A stretch of DNA of 49,234 nt from Bacteriovoracaceae bacterium (lineage in GTDB: Bacteria > Bdellovibrionota > Bacteriovoracia > Bacteriovoracales > Bacteriovoracaceae), in contig JADHTQ010000031.1 of assembly GCA_016784965.1 (NCBI GenBank), positions 1 to 49,234 on the forward strand. The letters are read 5' to 3'. Made by a program: the position numbers and the translations under genes. This document shows, in pieces, positions 42,383 to 49,234 of the stretch. The notes under the pieces were generated by a model. The model did no database searches and was not told the origin of the DNA. It saw only the letters and a program-made list of their open reading frames with translations. Within the stretch, counting starts at the first letter, position 1, and each line of letters begins with the position of its first letter.

Positions 42383-43723
42383 CTACATTTTAAAAGGACT
42401 TGGCAGTGGTAAGACAAGTTCTCTACTAAATGGATTTATGGATCTGAAGCTTTTTTGGATTAGCTTGTTATCCACAATTTCCTCTTTAGAAAGAGCAATT
42501 GCCTCATCTAAGTCATAATGCTTACTTTGCTCTGCCGCCAAGACTGCACGCTCTTTATTGACCATACCAGAGGACGCAACCTTGCCTCGCAAGTAATCGC
42601 GCACATCAACAGTTTTAATGAGGATGGCCTTGATCTGAGCGGGAGTTAGATTTGGATTTCTATCTTTAATTTCAGATGCAACATTAGCAACATAAGGAGC
42701 GGCTTGGCTGGTACCACTTACTTTGAGATACTCATTTCCTGGGACCGCAGATAAAATGTTAACTCCTGGAGCTGCCACATCTACTTTGTTACCGTAGTTG
42801 GAAAATGGTGCAATACTGTGAGTATCAAAAGTTGCCGCAACTGAAATTGCATTGTCGGCTTCAACGTTTGCTGGGGATGTTGGATACTCATCATTATTAG
42901 TTCCATCGTTTCCTGCAGCAAAGACAAATAGGGTCTTAGGTGCTGCTCCGACAAATTTTTTGCTACCCTCAACAAGAGCACTTAAAAAATGGATTGAGAC
43001 TTCCTTTAATTCAGCTTCAGTTGGAGGTCTTTTGACAACTGATTCAAAGAGAGATTTTACAATTTGGGATGCTTGCTTATAACCCGTGCCAAAGGAGCCG
43101 TTGGCAATATCGGCCTTGTGCCCGTGGATGTATTCTCCTACCTTTTGTAGGCTTTCCATTTGTTTGTTTGCTAAGCTTGTCAGTAGCATTTTTAAAATGA
43201 TGACACCAAAGTCTTTATTATTCTTTGTGATTCCTGGCAATGAAACTTCAGTAGGAATGAGTTTAACTGCAAGCACTTTTCCGACGTTGTTGTCTTTTAA
43301 GGTGATACCAGAGACATGTGTTCCGTGCATAAAGTTAGCATAGGCCATGAGTTTTTTAACGAATGCTTGATCAGACAGTTTTGCCTTGGCCCACTGTCTG
43401 TCTTCTTCAGTAATGGTACCTAAAAAACTTTTTGATTGAATTTCAAAAAAGCGTTTAATGTCATCGTCAAGATAGCTTAAGTATTTGTAGTCAATTACCT
43501 GGTTGTTATTTTCGGCGAAATTCCATCCAAAAAAATCATCGAGAAACCCATTGTTATCTTCATCGATGTTATTATCACGAATGTCTACCGGATTCTCCCA
43601 TCTGGAAGCCACGATGTCCTGGTGCTCCATATCGGTTCCGGAGTCAATGACTGCTATTATTGAACTCATCGCAATTTGAGGCCCCAGTAAAAATATAAAA
43701 ATTATCACTAACATTTTATTCAT
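42383..43723 (-). CDS. Secreted subtilisin-like serine protease (S8)
   Basis: 446 residues. The signal peptide (MLVIIFIFLLGPQIAMS) is followed at once by the catalytic core: Asp27 in IAVIDSGTDMEHQD, His133 in FMHGTHVSGI, Asn272 in FVFAAGNDGTNNDE and Ser339 in VSGTSQAAPYVA. The triad is complete, so it is predicted active. No I9-type propeptide precedes Asp27, unlike most secreted subtilases. An extra C-terminal tail (about 390-446) follows. The start has AAGGAGAAG upstream. It likely degrades proteins outside the cell or in the periplasm. A hairpin terminator follows at 42334-42377. Confidence 0.9.
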   Translation of the reverse strand: MNKMLVIIFIFLLGPQIAMSSIIAVIDSGTDMEHQDIVASRWENPVDIRDNNIDEDNNGFLDDFFGWNFAENNNQVIDYKYLSYLDDDIKRFFEIQSKSFLGTITEEDRQWAKAKLSDQAFVKKLMAYANFMHGTHVSGITLKDNNVGKVLAVKLIPTEVSLPGITKNNKDFGVIILKMLLTSLANKQMESLQKVGEYIHGHKADIANGSFGTGYKQASQIVKSLFESVVKRPPTEAELKEVSIHFLSALVEGSKKFVGAAPKTLFVFAAGNDGTNNDEYPTSPANVEADNAISVAATFDTHSIAPFSNYGNKVDVAAPGVNILSAVPGNEYLKVSGTSQAAPYVANVASEIKDRNPNLTPAQIKAILIKTVDVRDYLRGKVASSGMVNKERAVLAAEQSKHYDLDEAIALSKEEIVDNKLIQKSFRSINPFSRELVLPLPSPFKM

Positions 43724-43974
43724 GTTTTTCTTCTCCTTGAAAATCGCGGGTGCGATGGTTGTTAGTAAATTTAAAAAAGATTAAATAATTATTTAACCTT
43801 TTTTACGAAATGTCCAATTTGGGGCTTGATTTTAACAATCTTTATTCTGACAAATTCTTACATTTTGCGGGGAATTTGTGTGAAAAATGTGCTCTCTATG
43901 CAAATAGATTTGCAACTTTGCTATAATGGAGAGAAAATTAACGATGTTTAAAAAACCGACAAGTGGGGTCTGGT

Positions 43975-44424
43975 ATGTTGCTCTATTTAGTGAGGCACGG
44001 TGAGGCAGGATCTGCTTTCGATGATTTTCAAAGAAGATTAACCGATCACGGTAAAATGCAAGTGATGAGTGTTTGTGAAAAATTAAAAAATAGCAATTTA
44101 AAAATTGATAACATTTTCCACAGTGGCCTAGTTCGTGCTCAGCAAACTTCAGAAATTATTTCTCAAAATCTTTTTAATAGTGAAATTACTCCAGAGCGTG
44201 CTCCCAACTTATCGCCCGAAGATGATGTGACCATTTGGGGAAAAAAAGTTGGCGAGACTAACAAAAATATTATGTTAGTAGGGCACATGCCATTTATGGG
44301 CAATTTGGCAGAGTATCTTTTAAATTTTAGTGAAGAGGTGGTCTTTAAAACCGCCAATGTCGCCTGTTTAAAAAGAAGTGATCTGATTAGCTCCTGGAAG
44401 CTACTTTGGAAGTTCACTCCTTAA
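43975..44424 (+). CDS. sixA: Phosphohistidine phosphatase SixA-like
   Basis: 149 residues from ATG 43975 (GTGGGGTCTGG upstream). The histidine-phosphatase signature LYLVRHGEAGS is at the N-terminus, with FHSGLVRAQQTSEII and the second catalytic His in IMLVGHMPFMGNLAEYL. SixA removes phosphate from His residues of phosphotransfer proteins (HPt or PTS Npr). The length is typical (about 160). It is isolated by 240 bp upstream and 137 bp downstream and shares no operon with the histidine kinase 5.5 kb away. Confidence 0.87.
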   Translation: MLLYLVRHGEAGSAFDDFQRRLTDHGKMQVMSVCEKLKNSNLKIDNIFHSGLVRAQQTSEIISQNLFNSEITPERAPNLSPEDDVTIWGKKVGETNKNIMLVGHMPFMGNLAEYLLNFSEEVVFKTANVACLKRSDLISSWKLLWKFTP

Positions 44425-44561
44425 TTCATTTTACATAAAATAAAGCGCACTAATATTTTACACCAGAAGAATATCCGTTTATTATTTAATGAGAACTAAA
44501 TATAACAGTATGTTAACTACAGTATATTAAATAATCCAGTGTTAAAATCAAGGAGGATCAC

Positions 44562-44756
44562 ATGGATGATCGTTGGTTTACTTTCTTCTACCAATACGGC
44601 ATAGGCAGCGCAATTTTTTGTGCACTCATGTTCTTGTTACTCAAGACCAAGGCGATAAAATTAAAGAGGACGTATGACAGGCGCATATTCTATCTATTGA
44701 TCGCCGGTCTGGTAAGTTTCATGTTCATTCATGGCACTTGGTCTTTAATCGTGTAA
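44562..44756 (+). CDS. Small two-helix membrane protein paired with the symporter
   Basis: 64 residues. Two hydrophobic segments (GIGSAIFCALMFLLLKTKAI and YLLIAGLVSFMFIHGTWSLI) flank a basic loop (KLKRTYDRR). The start has CAAGGAGGATCAC upstream. It ends 20 bases before the sodium:solute symporter ATG. Small two-helix partners of solute:sodium symporters (the DUF4212 / small-subunit type) are known in such positions; sequence similarity to them is not provable by eye. Confidence 0.6.
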   Translation: MDDRWFTFFYQYGIGSAIFCALMFLLLKTKAIKLKRTYDRRIFYLLIAGLVSFMFIHGTWSLIV

Positions 44757-44776
44757 TTAAAACGGGAGAGTTACTC

Positions 44777-46672
44777 ATGTTAGATGCAATAGTTGTGTTG
44801 CTATACTTTACACTCATAGTGGGTGTCGGTGTTTGGGTCGGAAAATTTAGTAAAACGACCTCAGATTTTTTCTTTGGCGGTAGGCGTTTTTCTTGGTGGC
44901 TTGTTGGTATGTCTTGTGTCGCCACACTGGTTGGCTCCTATAGCTTCATTCAATATTCTCAGCTGGGAGTAAACTACGGCATGAGTTCCATGGCCGCTTA
45001 CACCAACGACTGGTATATGCTACCAATTTTTATTTTGGCTTGGCTGCCCATTATTTATTACAACAATATCAAATCTGTTCCAGAATACTTTGAGCGACGA
45101 TTCAATAGAACTGTTCGCCAAATGGTTATAGTGATGCTTTTAATTTATTTAATTGGCTACATTGGCATCAATTTATTGACTATCGGAGTGGCGATGAAAA
45201 GTATTGTTGCCGGCAATCCTTTGTTGCAGACGATTTTTGGGGTTAGAGTTTTTGAAAAGATGTGGAGTATGGGGGGACTTCTGGATTGGAATTTACTAGT
45301 TCCTGCCATCGTAATTGCCATATTGTCGGGTTTATACCTGCACGCTGGCGGACAGACATCAGTTATCATTACAGACTTACTACAGGGTTTTTTACTGCTA
45401 GCTGTGGGGCTTTCTGTAGTGGTTATCGGTATTTATTACGTAGGTGGTTTTAGTACCTTTTGGAGTGGGCTACCTACTGCTCATAAATTACCATTTTCTG
45501 GTTTTAATGAACCGGCCAAATATAGTGCAGTTGGTGTTTTTTGGGCAGACGGCATTATTGGTAGTGTAAGTTTTTACTGCATAAATCAGGGAATGTTGAT
45601 GAGGTTTTTATCTGCTCGCTCAGTTCACGACGGCAGAAAGGCAATTATCTTCGTTATCGCTTTACTCATGCCCTTTGCCGCCATTGCAGTCGGCGGTGTT
45701 GGTTGGGTCGGCAAGATACTCGTTGATACGGGAGCGCTTGAGATCGCCTCAAGTAAAGAAGTATTTATTAGAGTTGCCCAGCTGATTTGTGCCCCTGGTA
45801 TATACGGATTTGTCGTCGCCGCTGTAATTGCAGCATTAATGAGTACGCTTGATACTCTCATCGCCGCAGCTTCTGCTATTGTGGTCAATGATATCGTAAG
45901 GCCGGCATTTCCTGGAAAAGAAGATGGCTACTACTTAAAGCAAGCAAAACGCATCTCTTTAGTAATCACTGCATTTGGCATCTTCTTAATACCGGTTTTT
46001 GACCAGTTTAACTCGATTTTTAGGGCCTTAACCCATTTCACAGCAATGGTGATGCCCCCGCTGGTAGTTGTTACTCTCGTGAGCATCTTTTTTAAAAAGT
46101 TCTCATCGAGGGGAGCATTTTGGACTTTAATTATTGGTTCAGCAGCCCTACTACTTTCAGTCTTTTTTCCCGTATTGGTCAAACCGATTGCCCAGGGCAT
46201 ACAATCAGAAAGCTTCAGTATGATGAGGTCACTATTTGGCGCCATAGTTTCTGCCATAGTTGCCATGATCTTTTTAATTTTCAACCAAGACAAAGATACT
46301 CTCGAAAAGGACTTGACCGGTCTCACAATGCATACCATCGATGAAGCGGCAATTCAGTACAGTGGTGGAAGTGCAAAGAGTGTTGATAAATTAGCATTTT
46401 CTTCAGATGCCCTAAGCTATGAAGTCGATTGGAAAGATGCGTACAAAGATATTCACTTATCGAATTCGGTAATGGAAAAATTAGGGGTAGAAACTGGAGA
46501 CTTAGTGTTTATTACCGATGAGAGATGGTGGCTAGGTGGCCTGCGCTCTACTCATGCAATTTTAAGTGATCCTCATGACCAGGCAGATAACATGGTAATT
46601 ATCTCCAAGGAAATTTTTGATAGAGGTAATTTTTTACCAGATTGTAAACTTAAAATTGAAAATGCGATTTAG
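44777..46672 (+). CDS. Sodium:solute symporter (SSF family)
   Basis: 631 residues from the ATG at 44777 (GGGAGAGTTAC upstream); the longer frame overlaps the small gene. The SSF pattern is clear: KTTSDFFFGGRRFSWWLVGM in the first helix region, GINLLTIGVAMKSIV, LHAGGQTSVIITDLLQGFLL, ADGIIGSVSFYCINQGMLMR, AALMSTLDTLIAAASAIVVN and about 13 hydrophobic segments up to residue 515. A soluble C-terminal tail of about 115 residues (VDWKDAYKDIHLSNSVMEKL; ERWWLGGLRSTHAILSDPHD) is unusual and could be regulatory. It imports an organic solute with Na+. The substrate cannot be deduced from sequence alone. Confidence 0.88.
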   Translation: MLDAIVVLLYFTLIVGVGVWVGKFSKTTSDFFFGGRRFSWWLVGMSCVATLVGSYSFIQYSQLGVNYGMSSMAAYTNDWYMLPIFILAWLPIIYYNNIKSVPEYFERRFNRTVRQMVIVMLLIYLIGYIGINLLTIGVAMKSIVAGNPLLQTIFGVRVFEKMWSMGGLLDWNLLVPAIVIAILSGLYLHAGGQTSVIITDLLQGFLLLAVGLSVVVIGIYYVGGFSTFWSGLPTAHKLPFSGFNEPAKYSAVGVFWADGIIGSVSFYCINQGMLMRFLSARSVHDGRKAIIFVIALLMPFAAIAVGGVGWVGKILVDTGALEIASSKEVFIRVAQLICAPGIYGFVVAAVIAALMSTLDTLIAAASAIVVNDIVRPAFPGKEDGYYLKQAKRISLVITAFGIFLIPVFDQFNSIFRALTHFTAMVMPPLVVVTLVSIFFKKFSSRGAFWTLIIGSAALLLSVFFPVLVKPIAQGIQSESFSMMRSLFGAIVSAIVAMIFLIFNQDKDTLEKDLTGLTMHTIDEAAIQYSGGSAKSVDKLAFSSDALSYEVDWKDAYKDIHLSNSVMEKLGVETGDLVFITDERWWLGGLRSTHAILSDPHDQADNMVIISKEIFDRGNFLPDCKLKIENAI

Positions 46673-46693
46673 GTAGCACCAAAATTTACTACA

Positions 46694-46726
46694 CCGTGGT
46701 GATTTTACATTGTATTTTCACCACGG
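46694..46726 (+). terminator. Hairpin after the symporter gene
   Basis: CCGTGGTGA (46694-46702) pairs with TCACCACGG (46718-46726) around a 15-base AT-rich loop. It lies 22 bases after the symporter stop. No T-run follows, so termination may be weak or factor-assisted. Confidence 0.5.
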
Positions 46727-46824
46727 CTACTACAAATTGCATATAGCTCATTTCGCCTAAGTGCTTATATTTATTGAGTAATCTTCTATCCATCACCATT
46801 ACTTAGATATAAAGGAATTAAATC

Positions 46825-48351
46825 ATGTCAGACATTCAACCTCTCATAGATATGGCCCATAAATTAGAACAAAAAGGCATACAATACTCAGAAAAAAACT
46901 GGGCCAGCTATACCACTGGAATTAATTTTGGACTAGAAGACGCCTATAAAGAATTTATGAAAATCTTTAAAGACCCCAAAAACTTTGAGCAAATTAAAGC
47001 ACATCAAAACAGGGATCTATCGCCTGAAGATCAAAGAAGAGTAGAGCTGATGCATAATGCATTTGAGCCGTATCATTTATCTAAGGAGTTAAATGAACTG
47101 GATGAGCAGATTTTTAAGTTGAAAACAAAGCTGTCAAAAGTTTTAAATACTTTTCGCTTTGAGATTGATGGTAAAGAGACTCCAGGCCCCAAAATTGCTC
47201 AAATTCTTTCAAAATCAAGTGATCAAGCTCTTAGAAAGAAGGCGTATCTTGCGCGCAACCAGATAAATCGGCCATTGGTCGAATCTGGTTTCATAGAGCT
47301 TTTGGATTTGCGAAAAAAATATGCCTTGCTTTATGGTGCTAACGATTTTGTTGATTTTAGTTTAGCGCGACAAGAGCTAAGCAAAAATGTCTTTACTGGC
47401 TGGACCGATGAGGTGCAGGCCAAACTGCCGGATATAAGAAGTGTGAGGTCCGAATTTGCACAAACTTATTTAAATCAAGATAAATTAATGCCATGGGATG
47501 GCGGCCACTTGATGACTAAAATTGCCCCAATGCAAAACCATGAAGTTAATATGCTCAATTACTTTGCGCCCATCTGTGAACTCTTTAACAAATTTGGGCT
47601 TAAACTGGCCGGGAAAAATATCACCTACGATGTGTTTCCTAGAAAAAATAAATCTGAGTGGGGGTATCACTTTCGCATAAAGAGTGGAGCTGATTCTAGG
47701 ATTTTAGCGAGCATCTCAAATGAGTATTACAATTTTAAAGTACTCCTGCACGAAACGGGACATGCTATGCACTATTATAGCGTTGATCCCAATGATTTAA
47801 TTATGAACATGGGTATTAGTGGCATTACTTCAGAAGGGTTTGCCAATCTCTTTGGCAACATGGCCTATGAACAAATTTTTTATGAACAATTTTTTGGGGG
47901 TAAACTTGATGATGTCTCCAAGCAGTTTGAAGATCACAAAAAGTGGAATCAAATAAATAGAATCAGCGCAGTAAGTACCATTTTATTTGACCAAGCACTA
48001 TATTTAGAAAATATCCAAACCCTAGATGATATCAACCAACTAAAATGGCAGATGATTAAAAAATATAGTGCGCAACAAGAGCATGAGGGAGAACCTCCCT
48101 GGGCACACTTAATTCATCACACCACCCACCCGATCTATCTGCACAATTACTTCATGGGAGACGTAACTTGTGAAATGTTAAAGCAAGTTTTTTGCCACAA
48201 AAATGACCTCGATAATATCCACAGGGCCCCTAAAGAATTTGGCACTTTTTTAATGAATGGAGTGATTAAACCTTCTGGGCGCTACAAGTATGAAGAGCTA
48301 TTTAGCAGGATTGCACAAGATGAGTTTTCACTAAAATATTTAGCAAATTAA
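46825..48351 (+). CDS. M2/M3-type zinc peptidase (gluzincin)
   Basis: 508 residues, no signal peptide. The HETGH motif (residues 309-313) in KVLLHETGHAMHYYS is the zinc site, and Glu337 in GITSEGFANLF is a candidate third ligand, 24 residues later as in M2 (angiotensin-converting enzyme-like) enzymes; M3 enzymes have a similar layout. The N-terminal half is helical. A C-terminal region has PPWAHLIHHTTHPIYLHNYF, in which His and Tyr probably line the substrate cleft. It is a cytoplasmic oligopeptidase or dipeptidyl carboxypeptidase that would process short peptides. RBS is AAAGGAATTAA. Family assignment between M2 and M3 is unsure. Confidence 0.72.
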   Translation: MSDIQPLIDMAHKLEQKGIQYSEKNWASYTTGINFGLEDAYKEFMKIFKDPKNFEQIKAHQNRDLSPEDQRRVELMHNAFEPYHLSKELNELDEQIFKLKTKLSKVLNTFRFEIDGKETPGPKIAQILSKSSDQALRKKAYLARNQINRPLVESGFIELLDLRKKYALLYGANDFVDFSLARQELSKNVFTGWTDEVQAKLPDIRSVRSEFAQTYLNQDKLMPWDGGHLMTKIAPMQNHEVNMLNYFAPICELFNKFGLKLAGKNITYDVFPRKNKSEWGYHFRIKSGADSRILASISNEYYNFKVLLHETGHAMHYYSVDPNDLIMNMGISGITSEGFANLFGNMAYEQIFYEQFFGGKLDDVSKQFEDHKKWNQINRISAVSTILFDQALYLENIQTLDDINQLKWQMIKKYSAQQEHEGEPPWAHLIHHTTHPIYLHNYFMGDVTCEMLKQVFCHKNDLDNIHRAPKEFGTFLMNGVIKPSGRYKYEELFSRIAQDEFSLKYLAN

Positions 48352-48367
48352 TTTGAAGGAGTTTTTC

Positions 48368-49126
48368 TTGGAACGTTTACTTAAAATTTTATTGGGATTA
48401 TTTATCGCATCTTTTATCTTACTCGCAATAGGCATTTACAGCTTGTACACGTCATCTATTCCTTTGAAGGCGATGCTTGGTATAGTTGAAAGATTTGATT
48501 CTAGGTGGAGCTTTGTAGGCATTGAGGGATCTCTTCCCGAGGGATTTTCCCTCAAGCAGGCAAGCTATCGCCATAGTGAAATCGACAAGGTATCCAGGAT
48601 GCAAAATTTGGATTTGGCCTATGAAAGAACACAAGGTGACTTGGCAATTACCAATGTGTCCTTAGGGAGTGCTCATTTATATTTTAAAGAAGATGCTTTA
48701 GAAAAAGACGACGTTGTAGGGGAGGGGGGCCATACCAAAAAAGAGTCAATTGCTGAACAAACAGAGGAGTTTGCAAGTGCGGTGGGAGCTTCAAAGTTAT
48801 TGATTAAAAAAGTGGATATCAATGATGTGACTTTAGAAAGTGTCGAGACAGGGGAAAAGATTTTTATTAAAAAAATTCTCTCTAGTGGCATATTGGTTGA
48901 AGATGGGAAGCTCAAAATGGGTCCACTATCAATAAACTCCAGCAATTTATTAGTATCTGTAAAACCAATAGAAGTTGATCAAGACACTGGCATGGGATCT
49001 TCTGTCTTAGTAGAAGGCAAAATTGGTCAGAAGCTGCACAAGTCTATCAAACAGGATATTAAATTTTCTGGTGTAGTGGATTTAGACAATCTTGGATTTA
49101 CCCTGAACTTTTCACCTATCGCATAG
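48368..49126 (+). CDS. AsmA/TamB-like membrane-anchored protein
   Basis: 252 residues from a TTG at 48368, chosen because AAGGAG is six bases upstream and inside the longer frame from 48353. One N-terminal anchor (LLKILLGLFIASFILLAIGI) is followed by a beta-rich periplasmic domain with FDSRWSFVGIEGSLPEGFSL, NVSLGSAHLYFKED and LLIKKVDINDVTLESVETG. This pattern resembles AsmA-like lipid-transport or repeat beta-groove proteins, whose members are usually much longer. The frame ends at 49126 with a normal TAG. The remaining 108 bases hold no clear gene. Confidence 0.55.
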   Translation: MERLLKILLGLFIASFILLAIGIYSLYTSSIPLKAMLGIVERFDSRWSFVGIEGSLPEGFSLKQASYRHSEIDKVSRMQNLDLAYERTQGDLAITNVSLGSAHLYFKEDALEKDDVVGEGGHTKKESIAEQTEEFASAVGASKLLIKKVDINDVTLESVETGEKIFIKKILSSGILVEDGKLKMGPLSINSSNLLVSVKPIEVDQDTGMGSSVLVEGKIGQKLHKSIKQDIKFSGVVDLDNLGFTLNFSPIA

Positions 49127-49234
49127 CATCCATTAAATATTGATAACCATTTAAAATGATCAATAAAAATCATAATAATTTTCTTATTTTTGTACCCAAA
49201 TGGCCGAGATTAGGCCCAAAACTCCTCAGAAATC

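Noticed and set aside
49127-49234. Start of a further gene at ATG 49199
   Set aside because: No Shine-Dalgarno and only about 12 codons before the window ends.
1-49234. tRNA, rRNA, CRISPR, integrase or complete IS element
   Set aside because: I scanned by eye for the tRNA T-loop pattern and for terminal repeats and recognised none; weak candidates could be missed without tRNAscan or profile searches.

Overview
The window is a 49 kb chromosomal stretch from an AT-rich Gram-negative bacterium. The gene content best fits the predatory or environmental Bdellovibrionota/Bacteriovoracia type. That placement is inference, based on the density of secreted proteases and peptidoglycan enzymes, the many signal-peptide and lipoprotein genes of unknown function, an HNH protein of a kind I associate with that group, and the acyl-CoA and IcmF genes. 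No rRNA, tRNA, CRISPR array, intact IS element or integrase was recognised. Several starts were moved from the longest open frame to the codon supported by a Shine-Dalgarno sequence.

Layout. 1-1490: iron uptake, with the feoB 5' end, feoA and an outer-membrane-type protein in one leftward operon behind a 37-bp dyad of Fur type. 1490-3500: gene-poor, with a decayed leftward frame, an HNH endonuclease and a GGAACA hexamer repeat. 3507-13909: envelope and secreted enzymes, comprising a TPR gluzincin, an S1 protease with a P-domain, two NodB-type deacetylases, a 3D-domain lipoprotein, a glutamine synthetase homologue and an MltD-like LysM transglycosylase. Three consecutive convergent pairs here meet with stop codons abutting or overlapping. 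14071-17705: YajQ with a charged anchored partner, an orphan TctC-type binding protein, a YciB-like membrane protein, acyl-CoA-binding protein and a small secreted protein with a duplicated motif.

17890-27028 is the metabolic core. A leftward operon (crotonase, acyl-CoA dehydrogenase, a cysteine-rich DUF6125-type protein, 3-hydroxybutyryl-CoA dehydrogenase, second acyl-CoA dehydrogenase) is divergent from a rightward pair (IcmF, HupE/UreJ-like metal permease). The 130-bp intergenic region between them is packed with inverted repeats. IcmF would interconvert isobutyryl-CoA and butyryl-CoA, the dehydrogenase/crotonase/HBD set would oxidise butyryl-CoA to acetoacetyl-CoA, and HupE could supply cobalt for the B12 cofactor.

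27074-34385 is accessory: a TIGR04325-type methyltransferase, two toxin-antitoxin-like pairs each with a dyad at its promoter, an SH3b plus beta-barrel protein, an FGE-fold lipoprotein and an 863-residue membrane protein of unknown function. 34369-37266 holds housekeeping genes (queC, phosphoglucomutase, ferredoxin). 37339-43723 holds a GAF-like histidine kinase, a POTRA-less BamA-type barrel, several secreted unknowns, a second barrel protein paralogous to the SH3b protein, and a subtilase. 43975-49126 holds SixA, a two-gene sodium:solute symporter, an M2/M3-type peptidase and an AsmA-like anchored protein.
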